A stretch of DNA of 64,000 bases from the NCBI RefSeq assembly GCF_000760735.1, contig NZ_JMEX01000008.1, positions 2,514,915 through 2,578,914 of the forward strand. The letters are read 5' to 3'. How positions within the stretch are numbered: the first letter of the stretch is position 1; each line of letters opens with the position of its first letter. This document shows positions 44,078-51,878 of the stretch, piece by piece. Source of the stretch: Rhodococcoides fascians A44A. Lineage in GTDB: Bacteria; Actinomycetota; Actinomycetes; Mycobacteriales; Mycobacteriaceae. The notes under the pieces were generated by a model. It did no database searches. It was not told where the DNA came from and was given only the letters and a program-made list of their open reading frames with translations. Position numbers and translations under genes: made by a program.

Positions 44078-44393
44078 CTCCACACGGCATACCGCGCCGG
44101 CCACGTGCAACACGCTGACAGTGGCGACACACCGAGAGTGCGGGGACGTCTGTCGGCTTCACCGCATAAACTGATCAGCGGTCGGCAACCTTTTGCTGAC
44201 TGCGGAAACGCCGAGGCCCCGCCGGAGCGAACTCCAGCAGGGCTCGGGATGTCTTTGGTCGGACACCCCCGATAATAAGCGACGCCTCGATCTGTGTCTC
44301 GACATGGGGGCGGCTTTTCTGCAGAGTTTGACCCGTCGAGTCCTCTCTTTCCCGCGGAATCAAACCGGTACGAAGAGACATGGACAGAACACA

Positions 44394-45452
44394 ATGACAG
44401 CAGATTCCCCCGACAACACCCCAGAACAACGATCCTCCGGAGAGTTCATCGTCTATCGAACAGAGGACGGACGGACCGAAGTCCAGTTGTTACTCGTAGA
44501 CGGCACGGTTTGGCTGTCCCAGAAGGAGCTCTCCGAGCTCTACGGCATTGGGGTATCAACCGTGAGCAGGCACGTTAAGGCCATCCTCGACGAGGGCGAG
44601 CTGGACCGTGCGGCAACTGTTGCACAACGTGAAAATGTTGCCCTTGAACAGGGACGATCTGTCACACGCCGGATTGAGGTTTACAGCCTGGACCTCATCA
44701 TGGCCGTCGGTTACCGAGTGAGGGGACCGCGAGGCAATCAGTTCCGAAACTGGGCAACGACGGTCCTCGCCGAATATCTCATCAAGGGCTTCGCGATGAA
44801 CGATGCGAAGCTGAAGGACCCGGCAGGCCAGGACTACTTCGCCGAGCTCCTTGAGCGGATCCGTGACATCCGCGCGTCGGAGGCACGCTTCTACCAACAG
44901 ATCCGGGACATCTTCGCAACCAGTGCTGATTACGACCCCAAGAGTCTCAGCACCGCCCAGTTCTTCCAGCAGATCCAGAACAAGCTTCACTTCGCCATCG
45001 CGGGGCAGACCGCTCCTGAGATCATCGCGCTCCGAGCCGACCCGTCGGCGCCGAACATGGGCGTGCAGCACTTCAAGGGCGAGAAGCCCACGAAGCAGGA
45101 AGCGAAGGTCGCTAAGAACTACCTCACTGCTGACGAGCTCAGGATCCTCAACCGGTTCACGACCATGTTCCTGGACTACGCGCAGGACCAGGCCGAGCGA
45201 CGGAACTCGATGACGATGACAGCTTGGGTTGTTCAGACCGACAGGTTCATCGCCTTCAACGAGTATCCAGTCCTGACAGACAACGGCAGGCTCTCGCGAG
45301 CTCGAGCAGACGAGCTCGCCATGGAACGGTATGACCTTTACAAGCGGCAGCTCGCCGCAGCCTCGCGCGATGAGATTCTGGGCGCTGAGGTCGACACGAT
45401 GCGGCGAATCGAGCGGCAGATCCTTGCCGCCCAGCATTCGCTAAAGCGCTAA
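44394..45452 (+). CDS. RhuM family protein
   Basis: 352 residues from ATG 44394. The N-terminus has the RhuM pattern FIVYRTEDGRTEVQLLLVDG and TVWLSQKELSELYGIGVSTV, then YSLDLIMAVGYRVRGPRGNQ, FRNWATTVLAEYLIKGFAMN and a long helical C-terminus with GEKPTKQEAKVAKNYLT. RhuM proteins are common on islands and near restriction and toxin genes; biochemical function is not settled. It is the last gene before the right end of the island. Confidence 0.88.
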   Translation: MTADSPDNTPEQRSSGEFIVYRTEDGRTEVQLLLVDGTVWLSQKELSELYGIGVSTVSRHVKAILDEGELDRAATVAQRENVALEQGRSVTRRIEVYSLDLIMAVGYRVRGPRGNQFRNWATTVLAEYLIKGFAMNDAKLKDPAGQDYFAELLERIRDIRASEARFYQQIRDIFATSADYDPKSLSTAQFFQQIQNKLHFAIAGQTAPEIIALRADPSAPNMGVQHFKGEKPTKQEAKVAKNYLTADELRILNRFTTMFLDYAQDQAERRNSMTMTAWVVQTDRFIAFNEYPVLTDNGRLSRARADELAMERYDLYKRQLAAASRDEILGAEVDTMRRIERQILAAQHSLKR

Positions 45453-45567
45453 CCGGCCCGGCGACTCTGCCCACACTTGCCCACTATCCGCACCAATCGG
45501 CAAGCACCGGCCAAGTAGAGAATTGCTGCTCAGGACAGGTAAATGGCCTTGAGCTGCGGGGCGCTGA

Positions 45568-45594
45568 AGAGTTCAAATCCCTCCGCTTCCGCCA
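45568..45594 (+). other. tRNA 3'-end remnant (tRNA-Ser-like)
   Basis: GTTCAAATCCCTCCGCTTCC followed by GCCA looks like a T arm, acceptor 3' strand, discriminator G and CCA. The 5' T-stem strand is imperfect and no cloverleaf precedes it. A terminator follows at 45601. Possibly an old attachment site carried by the island. Confidence 0.45.
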
Positions 45595-45600
45595 ACGGGA

Positions 45601-45639
45601 AAGGCCCTGATCTCACCGAGCGGTGCAGGTCAGGGCCTT
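45601..45639 (+). terminator. Hairpin after the tRNA-like remnant
   Basis: AAGGCCCTGA (45601-45610) pairs perfectly with TCAGGGCCTT (45630-45639). Same AAGGCC style as the native tRNA-Thr terminator at 46061. Confidence 0.7.
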
Positions 45640-46005
45640 GTTGGTGATTGGTTCGTGCGGCCAGGCTTGGGGTCTGCCCGAAAAAATGGCCACGTCGAGG
45701 TCGTTGCGGACATCCTGCGTCGCGTCAGGGCCAGCTCGGTCGTAGACAACTCCGTCGCATGAGCATGGGCTGCGATTAAGTCCCCGCAACTGACGTCAAT
45801 AGCCGTGTCTAGGACAGGCACGGGTTCGCCTCTGTCCTAGACAGGTCTGGCCGTTCGGGAGTAACGCCGGTGAGCAATCGACTTGTCACAAGGTTGTCAC
45901 AACTCGGTACAAACGAACCGACACCCACTGACACTCACTGACCCAGTAACAGCAGGTCGGAGCGAGGAAACGAATCACACTGGGACCCAATGGAACCCCA
46001 ATTAA
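45640..46005. other. Right-end non-coding segment of the island
   Basis: No gene seen. It contains the candidate integrase arm sites at 45879-45900 and three CACTGAC repeats at 45926-45950. Confidence 0.5.
45879..45900. other. Candidate right arm-type integrase site
   Basis: CGACTTGTCACAAG (45879-45892) followed by GTTGTCAC (45893-45900). Both words also occur at 27413-27433 near the left end, in the same orientation. Confidence 0.6.
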
Positions 46006-46055
46006 TCGCCTTGTAAGCGAGCGGTCAACGGTTCAATCCCGTTAGGGGGCTCCGC
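46006..46055. other. attR, 50-bp copy of the tRNA-Thr 3' part
   Basis: Identical to 27295-27344. It lacks the 5' half of the tRNA and is not a functional tRNA gene. Confidence 0.95.
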
Positions 46056-46060
46056 ACATG

Positions 46061-46093
46061 AAGGCCCCGACCACGTCACGTGGTCGGGGCCTT
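46061..46093 (+). terminator. Native terminator of tRNA-Thr
   Basis: AAGGCCCCGACCACGT (46061-46076) and ACGTGGTCGGGGCCTT (46078-46093) form a near-perfect long stem. It lies just beyond attR, where the tRNA gene ended before insertion. Confidence 0.8.
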
Positions 46094-46224
46094 CGTCGTT
46101 GCGAGGTGCGTCGGCCCCGGTGCAGGTGACCCCAGTGCACGGTATCGATGCGGATCTGCGGGATTCCGCTGATTGTCGGTAGTTGTGTGCTCTGGGGTCA
46201 GTAGTACATTCGGCGGGCCGATGG

Positions 46225-46548
46225 CTACCAGAGAACCATTGTCAGGAATCCGATTCCCAGGATGATGCCGAGGGCGCCGGCGCCGTAGGCGAGGGCAGCG
46301 TCGGTGCGTGATGCGGGAGGCCCCGAGAGGATCGGGCTGCGGTCGGCCCAGAGCGCGGCGCCGAGAGCGAGGATGCCGAGCGCGACTCCGAAGCCTGGGG
46401 TCCAGAAGCACACGATGGACAGTGCGCCGATCATCAGCGCTGAGTCGGTGTTCTCGCGGCGGTCGAATGCTCGTCGGTTCCACCACCGCCGATCCTCGGG
46501 TCCGCCGGCGGTTCCCTCGGGATTGTTCCTGTCGGCCGTCAACGTCAT
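46225..46548 (-). CDS. Small membrane protein
   Basis: 107 residues from ATG 46548. A charged, Arg-rich N-terminal 40 residues (WWNRRAFDRRENTD) precedes two hydrophobic segments with a possible third (ALMIGALSIVCFWTPGFGVA, ALAYGAGALGIILGIGFLTM). Resembles small DUF4190-like proteins. Function unknown. Divergent from the HSP20 gene. Confidence 0.65.
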   Translation of the reverse strand: MTLTADRNNPEGTAGGPEDRRWWNRRAFDRRENTDSALMIGALSIVCFWTPGFGVALGILALGAALWADRSPILSGPPASRTDAALAYGAGALGIILGIGFLTMVLW

Positions 46549-46638
46549 TGCGTGTGCTCCTTCGTGTGTCGCATGCTGCCCGATGCGGTTCTCGCGCAGC
46601 ATCATCGGCCGTCCTCGTGAGACGGCGCCTGCCTCGAA

Positions 46639-46654
46639 AATTTTTCGAAAAATT
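46639..46654. promoter_or_regulatory. Perfect 16-bp AT-rich palindrome
   Basis: AATTTTTCGAAAAATT, in the divergent space between the membrane protein and HSP20, 14 bases before the CIRCE site. Confidence 0.5.
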
Positions 46655-46667
46655 GTGCACAACCATC

Positions 46668-46694
46668 TTGGCACTCGGATGGTGAGAGTGCTAA
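46668..46694. promoter_or_regulatory. CIRCE element (HrcA operator)
   Basis: TTGGCACTC, 9 bases, GAGTGCTAA. One change from the consensus TTAGCACTC-N9-GAGTGCTAA. It lies upstream of the HSP20 gene, so heat-inducible repression by HrcA is expected. Confidence 0.9.
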
Positions 46695-46766
46695 TTTCTG
46701 TATCGCACAGTCAAGAGCAGCCCGCTACAGGGGCGGGTGCATCTGGAGTTGATGGAGGTGGTTGCT

Positions 46767-47213
46767 GTGCTTCGCTTCGATCCGTTCCGTGACCTCGATT
46801 CCATTACCTCGGCCATGCTGGGGACGTCGAGCGGTTCCGATCGTGCGCCACGGTTCATGCCGATGGACCTGTACAAACTCGACGATCACTACGTTCTGTC
46901 GGCGGATCTTCCCGGGGTGGATCCGGGTTCGATCGATGTCGATGTCGACCGCGGAACCCTCACGCTGACAGCACATCGCACTGCACCGGATACCGATGGG
47001 GTGCAATGGATTTCCTCGGAACGTTTCGCCGGTACGTATCGTCGCCAGCTCGCGCTGGGCGACGGCGTCGACTCCGAGCGCATTTCCGCGTCCTATGACA
47101 ACGGGGTCCTGTCGGTGACGATCCCGCTGGCCGAGCGCGCCAAACCGCGGAAGGTTCAGATCAGCGCCGGCGCCTCCGACGGTCGACGGTCGATCGAGAC
47201 GCAGTCGAAATGA
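46767..47213 (+). CDS. HSP20 family small heat-shock protein
   Basis: 148 residues from a GTG preceded by GGAGG (LRFDPFRDLDS is the usual beginning). Alpha-crystallin domain about 35-130: PMDLYKLDDHYVLSADLPGV, then DVDRGTLTLTAHR, and the closing NGVLSVTIPLAE. ATP-independent holdase chaperone. Under a CIRCE element, which is less common for small heat-shock proteins than for groE. Confidence 0.93.
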   Translation: MLRFDPFRDLDSITSAMLGTSSGSDRAPRFMPMDLYKLDDHYVLSADLPGVDPGSIDVDVDRGTLTLTAHRTAPDTDGVQWISSERFAGTYRRQLALGDGVDSERISASYDNGVLSVTIPLAERAKPRKVQISAGASDGRRSIETQSK

Positions 47214-47347
47214 TCGATCCGGTCATGTGGCCCGAGGGCCCGTACGAGTGTGCGCCGGCAGATTTCGTCGAGCAGCGTATCGAAGTCCCGTTCGAGGACG
47301 ATGCGTATCCACCGACCGCTCGCTTCGAGGTTGTCGGGGCGGCGTAG
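47210..47347 (+). CDS. Candidate 45-residue coupled ORF
   Basis: Begins MIDPVMWPEGPYECAPADFV and ends TARFEVVGAA. Its ATG overlaps the HSP20 stop (ATGA). Acidic composition. No family is recognised, and the opposite strand is also open here, so this is weak. Confidence 0.35.
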   Translation: MIDPVMWPEGPYECAPADFVEQRIEVPFEDDAYPPTARFEVVGAA

Positions 47348-47566
47348 ATCAGGCGGAAGTGCCTGTGTGGGGGTGGCGCGGGGCGCTGCCGGTTTCTTGA
47401 CAGCGCCCCGCGCCGCGGTACGTCCGTGTAGCGGGGTACCGGCAGCTCGGATGCCACGACTGCCGCGTACCCAAACCTGGCCCCCCTGCGGTAAGTCGAG
47501 CATCGGCGGCGCATTCGATTCCGGTTCCGGATGATCGTGTGGTCGAATCTGTTGGTGAAGGATTCT

Positions 47567-48355
47567 GTGGTCACTGATGCCAGTACGGCGGAGGGCGAGA
47601 GCCTCGCTGCCGCCGACGACGCAACCCGCGCGGCTGCCGCTCGCTTCGGGGCGGTGGTCGCTTCGATCGGTGACTCCATTCGCGACGACGACCATGTCCT
47701 CGAAACCCTCGACCGGCTCGTCGCAGTAGCATGCGAGCACATCGGGGACGTCGACCACGCCAGTGTCACCATCGACGTCGACGGCCGAAGCTTCACTGCG
47801 TGCTCGACCGACGACTCGACGATGGCTATCGACCTCGAGCAGTACGACCTCGATTCCGGGCCGTGCCTGACCGCTGCTCGCACGCCGGAAACAGTGGTCG
47901 CGGACTGCGACGTGATCGACCAGCGATGGCCGAACTTCGGGCCGACCGCCCGCGCTGCAGGTGTGCATTCGATTGTCGCCGAACCCATCTCGTCGGCGCA
48001 GGTGACGTTCGGTGCCGTCAACCTCTACAGCCGCACCGCGCATGCTTTCGACGATATCGATCGATCCCTGCTGGCGGCATTGACCGCCGCGATCGGATCC
48101 GCCGTCGGCGACTTCGCGCGGATCGGCGCCGCCCAGGACACCGTGGACGGCCTGCGTACCGCTATGGAACATCGGGCCCCGATAGAGCAGGCGAAAGGGA
48201 TCCTGATGGCTCTGCATCGCATCGGACCCGACCAGGCTTTCGACATCCTGTCCACTCGGTCTCAGAACACCAATCGCCGTCTTCGTTCGATCGCCGTCGA
48301 ATTCGTCGCCGCCGTCAGCGAGGTCAGTACAACGGTGACCGATACTCCGACGTGA
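47567..48355 (+). CDS. GAF-ANTAR antitermination regulator
   Basis: 262 residues from a GTG at 47567 (GAAGGA before it; ATG 47531 is the alternative). GAF sensor domain about 40-180 (ASVTIDVDGRSFTACSTDD, GPCLTAARTPETVVADC), then a C-terminal ANTAR RNA-binding domain (MEHRAPIEQAKGILMALHRI). ANTAR proteins bind paired RNA hairpins to stop termination; actinobacterial ones often sit in stress clusters. Confidence 0.9.
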   Translation: MVTDASTAEGESLAAADDATRAAAARFGAVVASIGDSIRDDDHVLETLDRLVAVACEHIGDVDHASVTIDVDGRSFTACSTDDSTMAIDLEQYDLDSGPCLTAARTPETVVADCDVIDQRWPNFGPTARAAGVHSIVAEPISSAQVTFGAVNLYSRTAHAFDDIDRSLLAALTAAIGSAVGDFARIGAAQDTVDGLRTAMEHRAPIEQAKGILMALHRIGPDQAFDILSTRSQNTNRRLRSIAVEFVAAVSEVSTTVTDTPT

Positions 48356-48561
48356 CCGACGCGCTCCGTCTCGGCCGGGGAGCTACCGCGATCGATCCCC
48401 GAAGAGCCGTTATCGCGATGTTATTCCCTGGTTATCAATTCGAGATAGACCGGTCGAGTCTTCGATATCGGACACTGGAAAACTAATTGCACAGTCAACG
48501 AGGTGACGCAGGAGTGACGGTCACGAGTCCGTCACGGCGCGAGCACCCGGGAGAGGACACG

Positions 48562-48963
48562 ATGACCACCGCCATGCCCGACTCCTCCTTCTCGTGGACC
48601 GATACGCACGCGCCGCCGAGCGTGGTTGCCGATGCGGCGGACCGGTACGACATCGATGTGGAAGCCGTATCCGCCGACCGCAGGGTGGTGCGACTGGCGG
48701 GGGAGTTCGAGATGGAGTCCCGTACCGACGTTGCCGCAGTCCTCGACCGAGCGATACGCACCGGATCGAAGGCCGATGTCGATCTCTCGGCTGTGACGTT
48801 TCTGTACTCGGGTGCGGCGAGGTCGATCATCGACGCCGTCGATGCCTCGGAAGCATTCGGGCAGCAGATGCAGGTGGTCGGCGCGAACCGCGTCGCGTGC
48901 AGAATCTTCGGCGCTCTCGGCGCCGAACATCTTCTCCGAGAGAACTCCGATCGACATGCCTGA
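48562..48963 (+). CDS. STAS domain protein (anti-sigma factor antagonist-like)
   Basis: 133 residues from ATG 48562 after GAGAGGACACG. STAS fold about 30-130: VVRLAGEFEMESRTDVAAVL, then ADVDLSAVTFLYSGAARSII with the phosphorylatable Ser position (FLYSGA). Would be switched by phosphorylation, freeing a sigma factor from an RsbW-like kinase. Followed by a second STAS gene. Confidence 0.82.
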   Translation: MTTAMPDSSFSWTDTHAPPSVVADAADRYDIDVEAVSADRRVVRLAGEFEMESRTDVAAVLDRAIRTGSKADVDLSAVTFLYSGAARSIIDAVDASEAFGQQMQVVGANRVACRIFGALGAEHLLRENSDRHA

Positions 48964-49061
48964 CGACACGAGGGTTCGCGATGGGGGCCAGGGCGCGTAG
49001 GCGCGTGAGGGTGTCGAGGGTTGGCCGCATGGACGACGGGTACTGAGATGGTCATGATGCT

Positions 49062-49472
49062 GTGGACATCGCAGAAGAATGTGCACTCGTGGTGACCGAC
49101 GACGCGGATCCGTCACCGTTTTGCGCTGTACTCACCTCGACGGGGCGGACTCGGGTGCTGACTGTGGACGGCGAACTGGACATGTCTGTCGTGCCGGATC
49201 TGGCCACAGCTGCATTTGCCGCTGCTGCCGAGGCCGAGGGTGGTCTGGTCGTCGACCTCACCGACGCTGCTTTTCTGTCCTCCAGCGCCATCACGACCCT
49301 GGTCAAGACATCCGAGCATCTGCCGCAAGGGGCGGTGATGGCGCTGGTTGCGACGCGGCCGGTCGTGCTGCGTCCGATCGAGCTCAGCGGGATAGATCGC
49401 TTCATGCAGGCCTTCCCTGATCTCGCTTCCGCGATCGCGCACGTGAGCGGCCAGGACAGCGACGCGACCTGA
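49062..49472 (+). CDS. STAS domain protein, second copy
   Basis: 136 residues. TRVLTVDGELDMSVVPDLAT and GGLVVDLTDAAFLSSSAITT are classical anti-anti-sigma motifs, with Ser in FLSSSA. Stop overlaps the start of the HATPase gene (ATGA), so the antagonist and the kinase are made together. Confidence 0.87.
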   Translation: MDIAEECALVVTDDADPSPFCAVLTSTGRTRVLTVDGELDMSVVPDLATAAFAAAAEAEGGLVVDLTDAAFLSSSAITTLVKTSEHLPQGAVMALVATRPVVLRPIELSGIDRFMQAFPDLASAIAHVSGQDSDAT

Positions 49473-49888
49473 TGACCGAACGCAACGCCGATCACCGCGC
49501 CGTCGACCCCGCTCGGTGGACACACCATGGCCACGCCGACCCGTCGTCTGCGACGATGCTGCGTCGACGCGTACGACGTTGGGCTGCATCGTTCGACGTC
49601 ACCGAGGACCTCGTCGACGCCATCGAGCTCGCCACCTACGAAGCCCTCGCCAACGTCGTCGAGCACGCGTACACCACCTCGGACGAACCCGGAATCATGA
49701 CGCTGACTGCCGTCCGCGAGGACTCGACCATCACGATCACCGTCGTCGACGCCGGGATCTGGAAACCTCCTGATCCCACGCCCCACCGCCGACACGGACT
49801 CGATCTGGCCGCAGCCGTCAGCGATCACCTCGCTCTCGACCACTCCGCAGTGGGAACCGTCGTATCGATGACGTGGGCGCTCGACTGA
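49472..49888 (+). CDS. RsbW-like HATPase anti-sigma factor
   Basis: 138-residue GHKL ATPase domain: DAIELATYEALANVVEHAYT is the N box, VVDAGIWKPPDPTPHRRHGL the G1/ATP-lid region. Such serine kinases bind and inhibit SigB/SigF-type sigma factors and phosphorylate STAS partners. No sigma gene is adjacent, so the target lies elsewhere. Confidence 0.88.
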   Translation: MTERNADHRAVDPARWTHHGHADPSSATMLRRRVRRWAASFDVTEDLVDAIELATYEALANVVEHAYTTSDEPGIMTLTAVREDSTITITVVDAGIWKPPDPTPHRRHGLDLAAAVSDHLALDHSAVGTVVSMTWALD

Positions 49889-49896
49889 AAAGTTGA

Positions 49897-50265
49897 TCAG
49901 GCCCGCTGTCGGCGGGGGTCTGCCTGGGTGAGGTGGTGATCGAGCAGCACGGTCAGGTGCTGCTCGACATCGTCGAGCGCTGTGCCACGCACATCCATCA
50001 CGGCGCCTTCGATTGCTGCCAAGATCGTGTTCGCGAGGGATTCTGCGGTGGATTGCTCGATGCCGTGCTCGACCAGCGATGTTGCGACCGCGGGAGTGGT
50101 GGCGCGAGAGACTGCGGCTGCCCGATGGGCAGCCTGCGGTGAATTCGCTGCCGGACACCACGTTCTGACACTGCGCGATGAATGAAGCCAGGCCCTCGCG
50201 TGGGGTGGAGTGCGCGGCTGCGGCGGCGATCTGTGCTTCTCGGGTCGATGCTCCGTGGCGTACAC
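49897..50265 (-). pseudogene. Decayed TetR family regulator (LmrA/YxaF-like)
   Basis: Residues like EGLASFIAQCQNVVSGSEF and TAGCP in one frame are followed after a shift near 50128 by ATSLVEHGIEQSTAESLANT and ILAAIEGAVMDVRGTALDDV in another; together they match the ligand domain of LmrA-type TetR proteins. The DNA-binding N-terminus is not found upstream. Truncated and frameshifted. Confidence 0.65.
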
Positions 50266-50408
50266 GCCGCCGGGACCATCGTCGGGCGAGATCTGGTCGC
50301 CGAGATACGGTCCGGAGAAGTCGTCTCGACAGCGACGCTACCGTCGTGGTGCAGTGACTTCGACCCGTTCTCGGTAACCCGAGCGCTTCACCGGTAAGGC
50401 AGCGCCGC

Positions 50409-51320
50409 TCAGATCTGTGCGGGTTGCCAGTCGGGTGCGTGTTCGAGAATCACTTGCTGCAGTAGGCGAGTGGCCTTCCGAACACCTTCGGCAGCGTTGA
50501 CCAACGCGTCCTCGTGCTCGATGTTCAGTGTGGCGTCGTAGGTGCCCGAGTCCGAGTGTGACGTAATACCATGCGCGCGCATGCGGATCGGTGACGTCGA
50601 CGGTGTCGAGCACGCCGTTGTGTGCTGCATTGTGTCGGTTGATTCGTACATCCTTGGCGTGCACATGAAAGATGCTGCGGCCCAGGCTGCGAATGACCGA
50701 CGGGATGTCTGCGCCCATCCACATCAGGTGCGACGGATCGAGGTTCGCCCCGACGACGGTCGGGTCGGTTGCGTCGGCGAGTCGTTTCATCGTCGAGACG
50801 TTGTAGACGAGTTGCGAGCCGCACATTTCGACTGCAAGCCGTACGCCGTGGTCTTTCGCGAAGCGTGCCAATGAATCCCAGTAGGGAAGCGCGATGTCGT
50901 TCCATTGGTACTCGAGAATCGCGAGGTTCTCGGGCGGCCACGAGGTGGTGATCCAGTTGGCCGACGAGTCGCCGGGCCCACCGGGTAGTCCGACATCAGT
51001 ACGACGGTGGGCACCCCGAGCAACCCGGCGGCCTCGATGGTGCGGCGGACGACGTCGTCGTGGGCAGGTCCCGTGACGGGGTGGAGTTGATTGCCGTTCG
51101 CGTTGAGCGCGCTGATCGTGAGATGTCGCGCTTGGACTGCGTCGGTCAGTTTCGCGCGGGCCGCTTCGGATTCCACGAGTTCGGACAGGTTCGCGTGCGG
51201 CGCAGTCGACCAGTTGCCGGTAGCGATCTCCACCGACGACAGACCGGCCTCGGCGGCGATGTCGAGCGCTTCCTCGAACGGAAGATGGCTCAGCGAATCC
51301 GTGATCAGTCCGATCTGCAT
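50409..51320 (-). pseudogene. Frameshifted sugar-phosphate isomerase/epimerase
   Basis: Starts MQIGLITDSLSHLPFEEALD, the TIM-barrel fold of IolE/xylose-isomerase-like proteins. The frame shifts near 50980, continues as NLAILEYQWNDIALPYWDSL to VGANLDPSHLMWMGADIP and FHVHAKD, then shifts back near 50565 to NIEHEDALVNAAEGV and the end. The two shifts compensate, leaving about 415 bases out of frame. Metal-ligand motifs survive, so decay or sequence error is recent. Confidence 0.75.
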
Positions 51321-51413
51321 GTCAGTCTCCTGGTGTGGTGGTCAGCCAACACTAGAACGTGCTAGATCAGTTTGTAAAGACATAGTCCGTTCGTCGTAGG
51401 GCATCATGAGGGG

Positions 51414-51836
51414 ATGAGTGATCTCGAATACCTGGCCACGTTGCTTGCTGGACTGGATGCGGAGATTGCGCGAGTCGCTGCTGCCGATTCGGGTTCCGAC
51501 GAGCAGTCGTCTGCCATCGACGACGCGGTCGACGCTGTCCTGCGGTTGCGTGCGAAGGTCAAGGCCGGTTACCCCGGCAAGAAGGCCTATTACATCGCGG
51601 CGTCGACCGACCCGAATGGAATCCGGGTCGAGGGCATTTCTGCCCTGCAGGGCAAACGTGCCCACGAACTGGTCCGCGACGGCGGATGGATGCACACCGA
51701 TTCCAGCACGGTGCTCGATCTTCTCGACGACGATCAGATCAGTCGGTACCGTGCCGTCGCGGGACGCGGCGTGACGCAAACATTTCGGGACGCACGTGAA
51801 TACCTTTCGACAGCAACGGGTCTCGCCGACCAATAG
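51414..51836 (+). CDS. Hypothetical protein
   Basis: 140 residues, ATG 51414 after AGGGG. Helical N-terminal half (LATLLAGLDAEIARVAAADS), then AKVKAGYPGKKAYYIAASTD and NGIRVEGISALQGKRAHEL. No family recognised. Soluble, no signal peptide. Confidence 0.6.
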   Translation: MSDLEYLATLLAGLDAEIARVAAADSGSDEQSSAIDDAVDAVLRLRAKVKAGYPGKKAYYIAASTDPNGIRVEGISALQGKRAHELVRDGGWMHTDSSTVLDLLDDDQISRYRAVAGRGVTQTFRDAREYLSTATGLADQ

Positions 51837-51878
51837 ATCTGACCAACGTCGATCTGGGCCGAAACGGTCGTGACTCGA

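Larger units (their letters stand above)
27345..46055. mobile_element. Integrated genomic island at tRNA-Thr
   Basis: About 18.7 kb bounded by 50-bp direct repeats of the tRNA 3' part. The left end has a tyrosine integrase, a repressor and an excisionase-like gene; the cargo is a mosaic of defence-like genes. No conjugation or capsid genes are seen, so it is probably a mobilisable or decayed element rather than a complete phage or ICE. The native tRNA terminator sits beyond the right copy, as expected from insertion into the tRNA 3' end. Confidence 0.93.

Noticed and set aside
45926..45950. CRISPR-like short repeats (CACTGAC copies)
   Set aside because: Three seven-base units without spacers of uniform length; no cas genes in the window.
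46006..46055. A second tRNA-Thr gene
   Set aside because: Only the 3' part from the anticodon stem is present; the acceptor 5' strand and D arm are missing. It is attR.
27345..46055. The island as a complete prophage or conjugative element
   Set aside because: No capsid, portal, terminase, relaxase or type IV secretion genes were found; only integration, regulation and cargo genes.
47161..48217. Minus-strand frames over the GAF-ANTAR gene
   Set aside because: The plus strand has clear GAF and ANTAR motifs; the minus translation has none.
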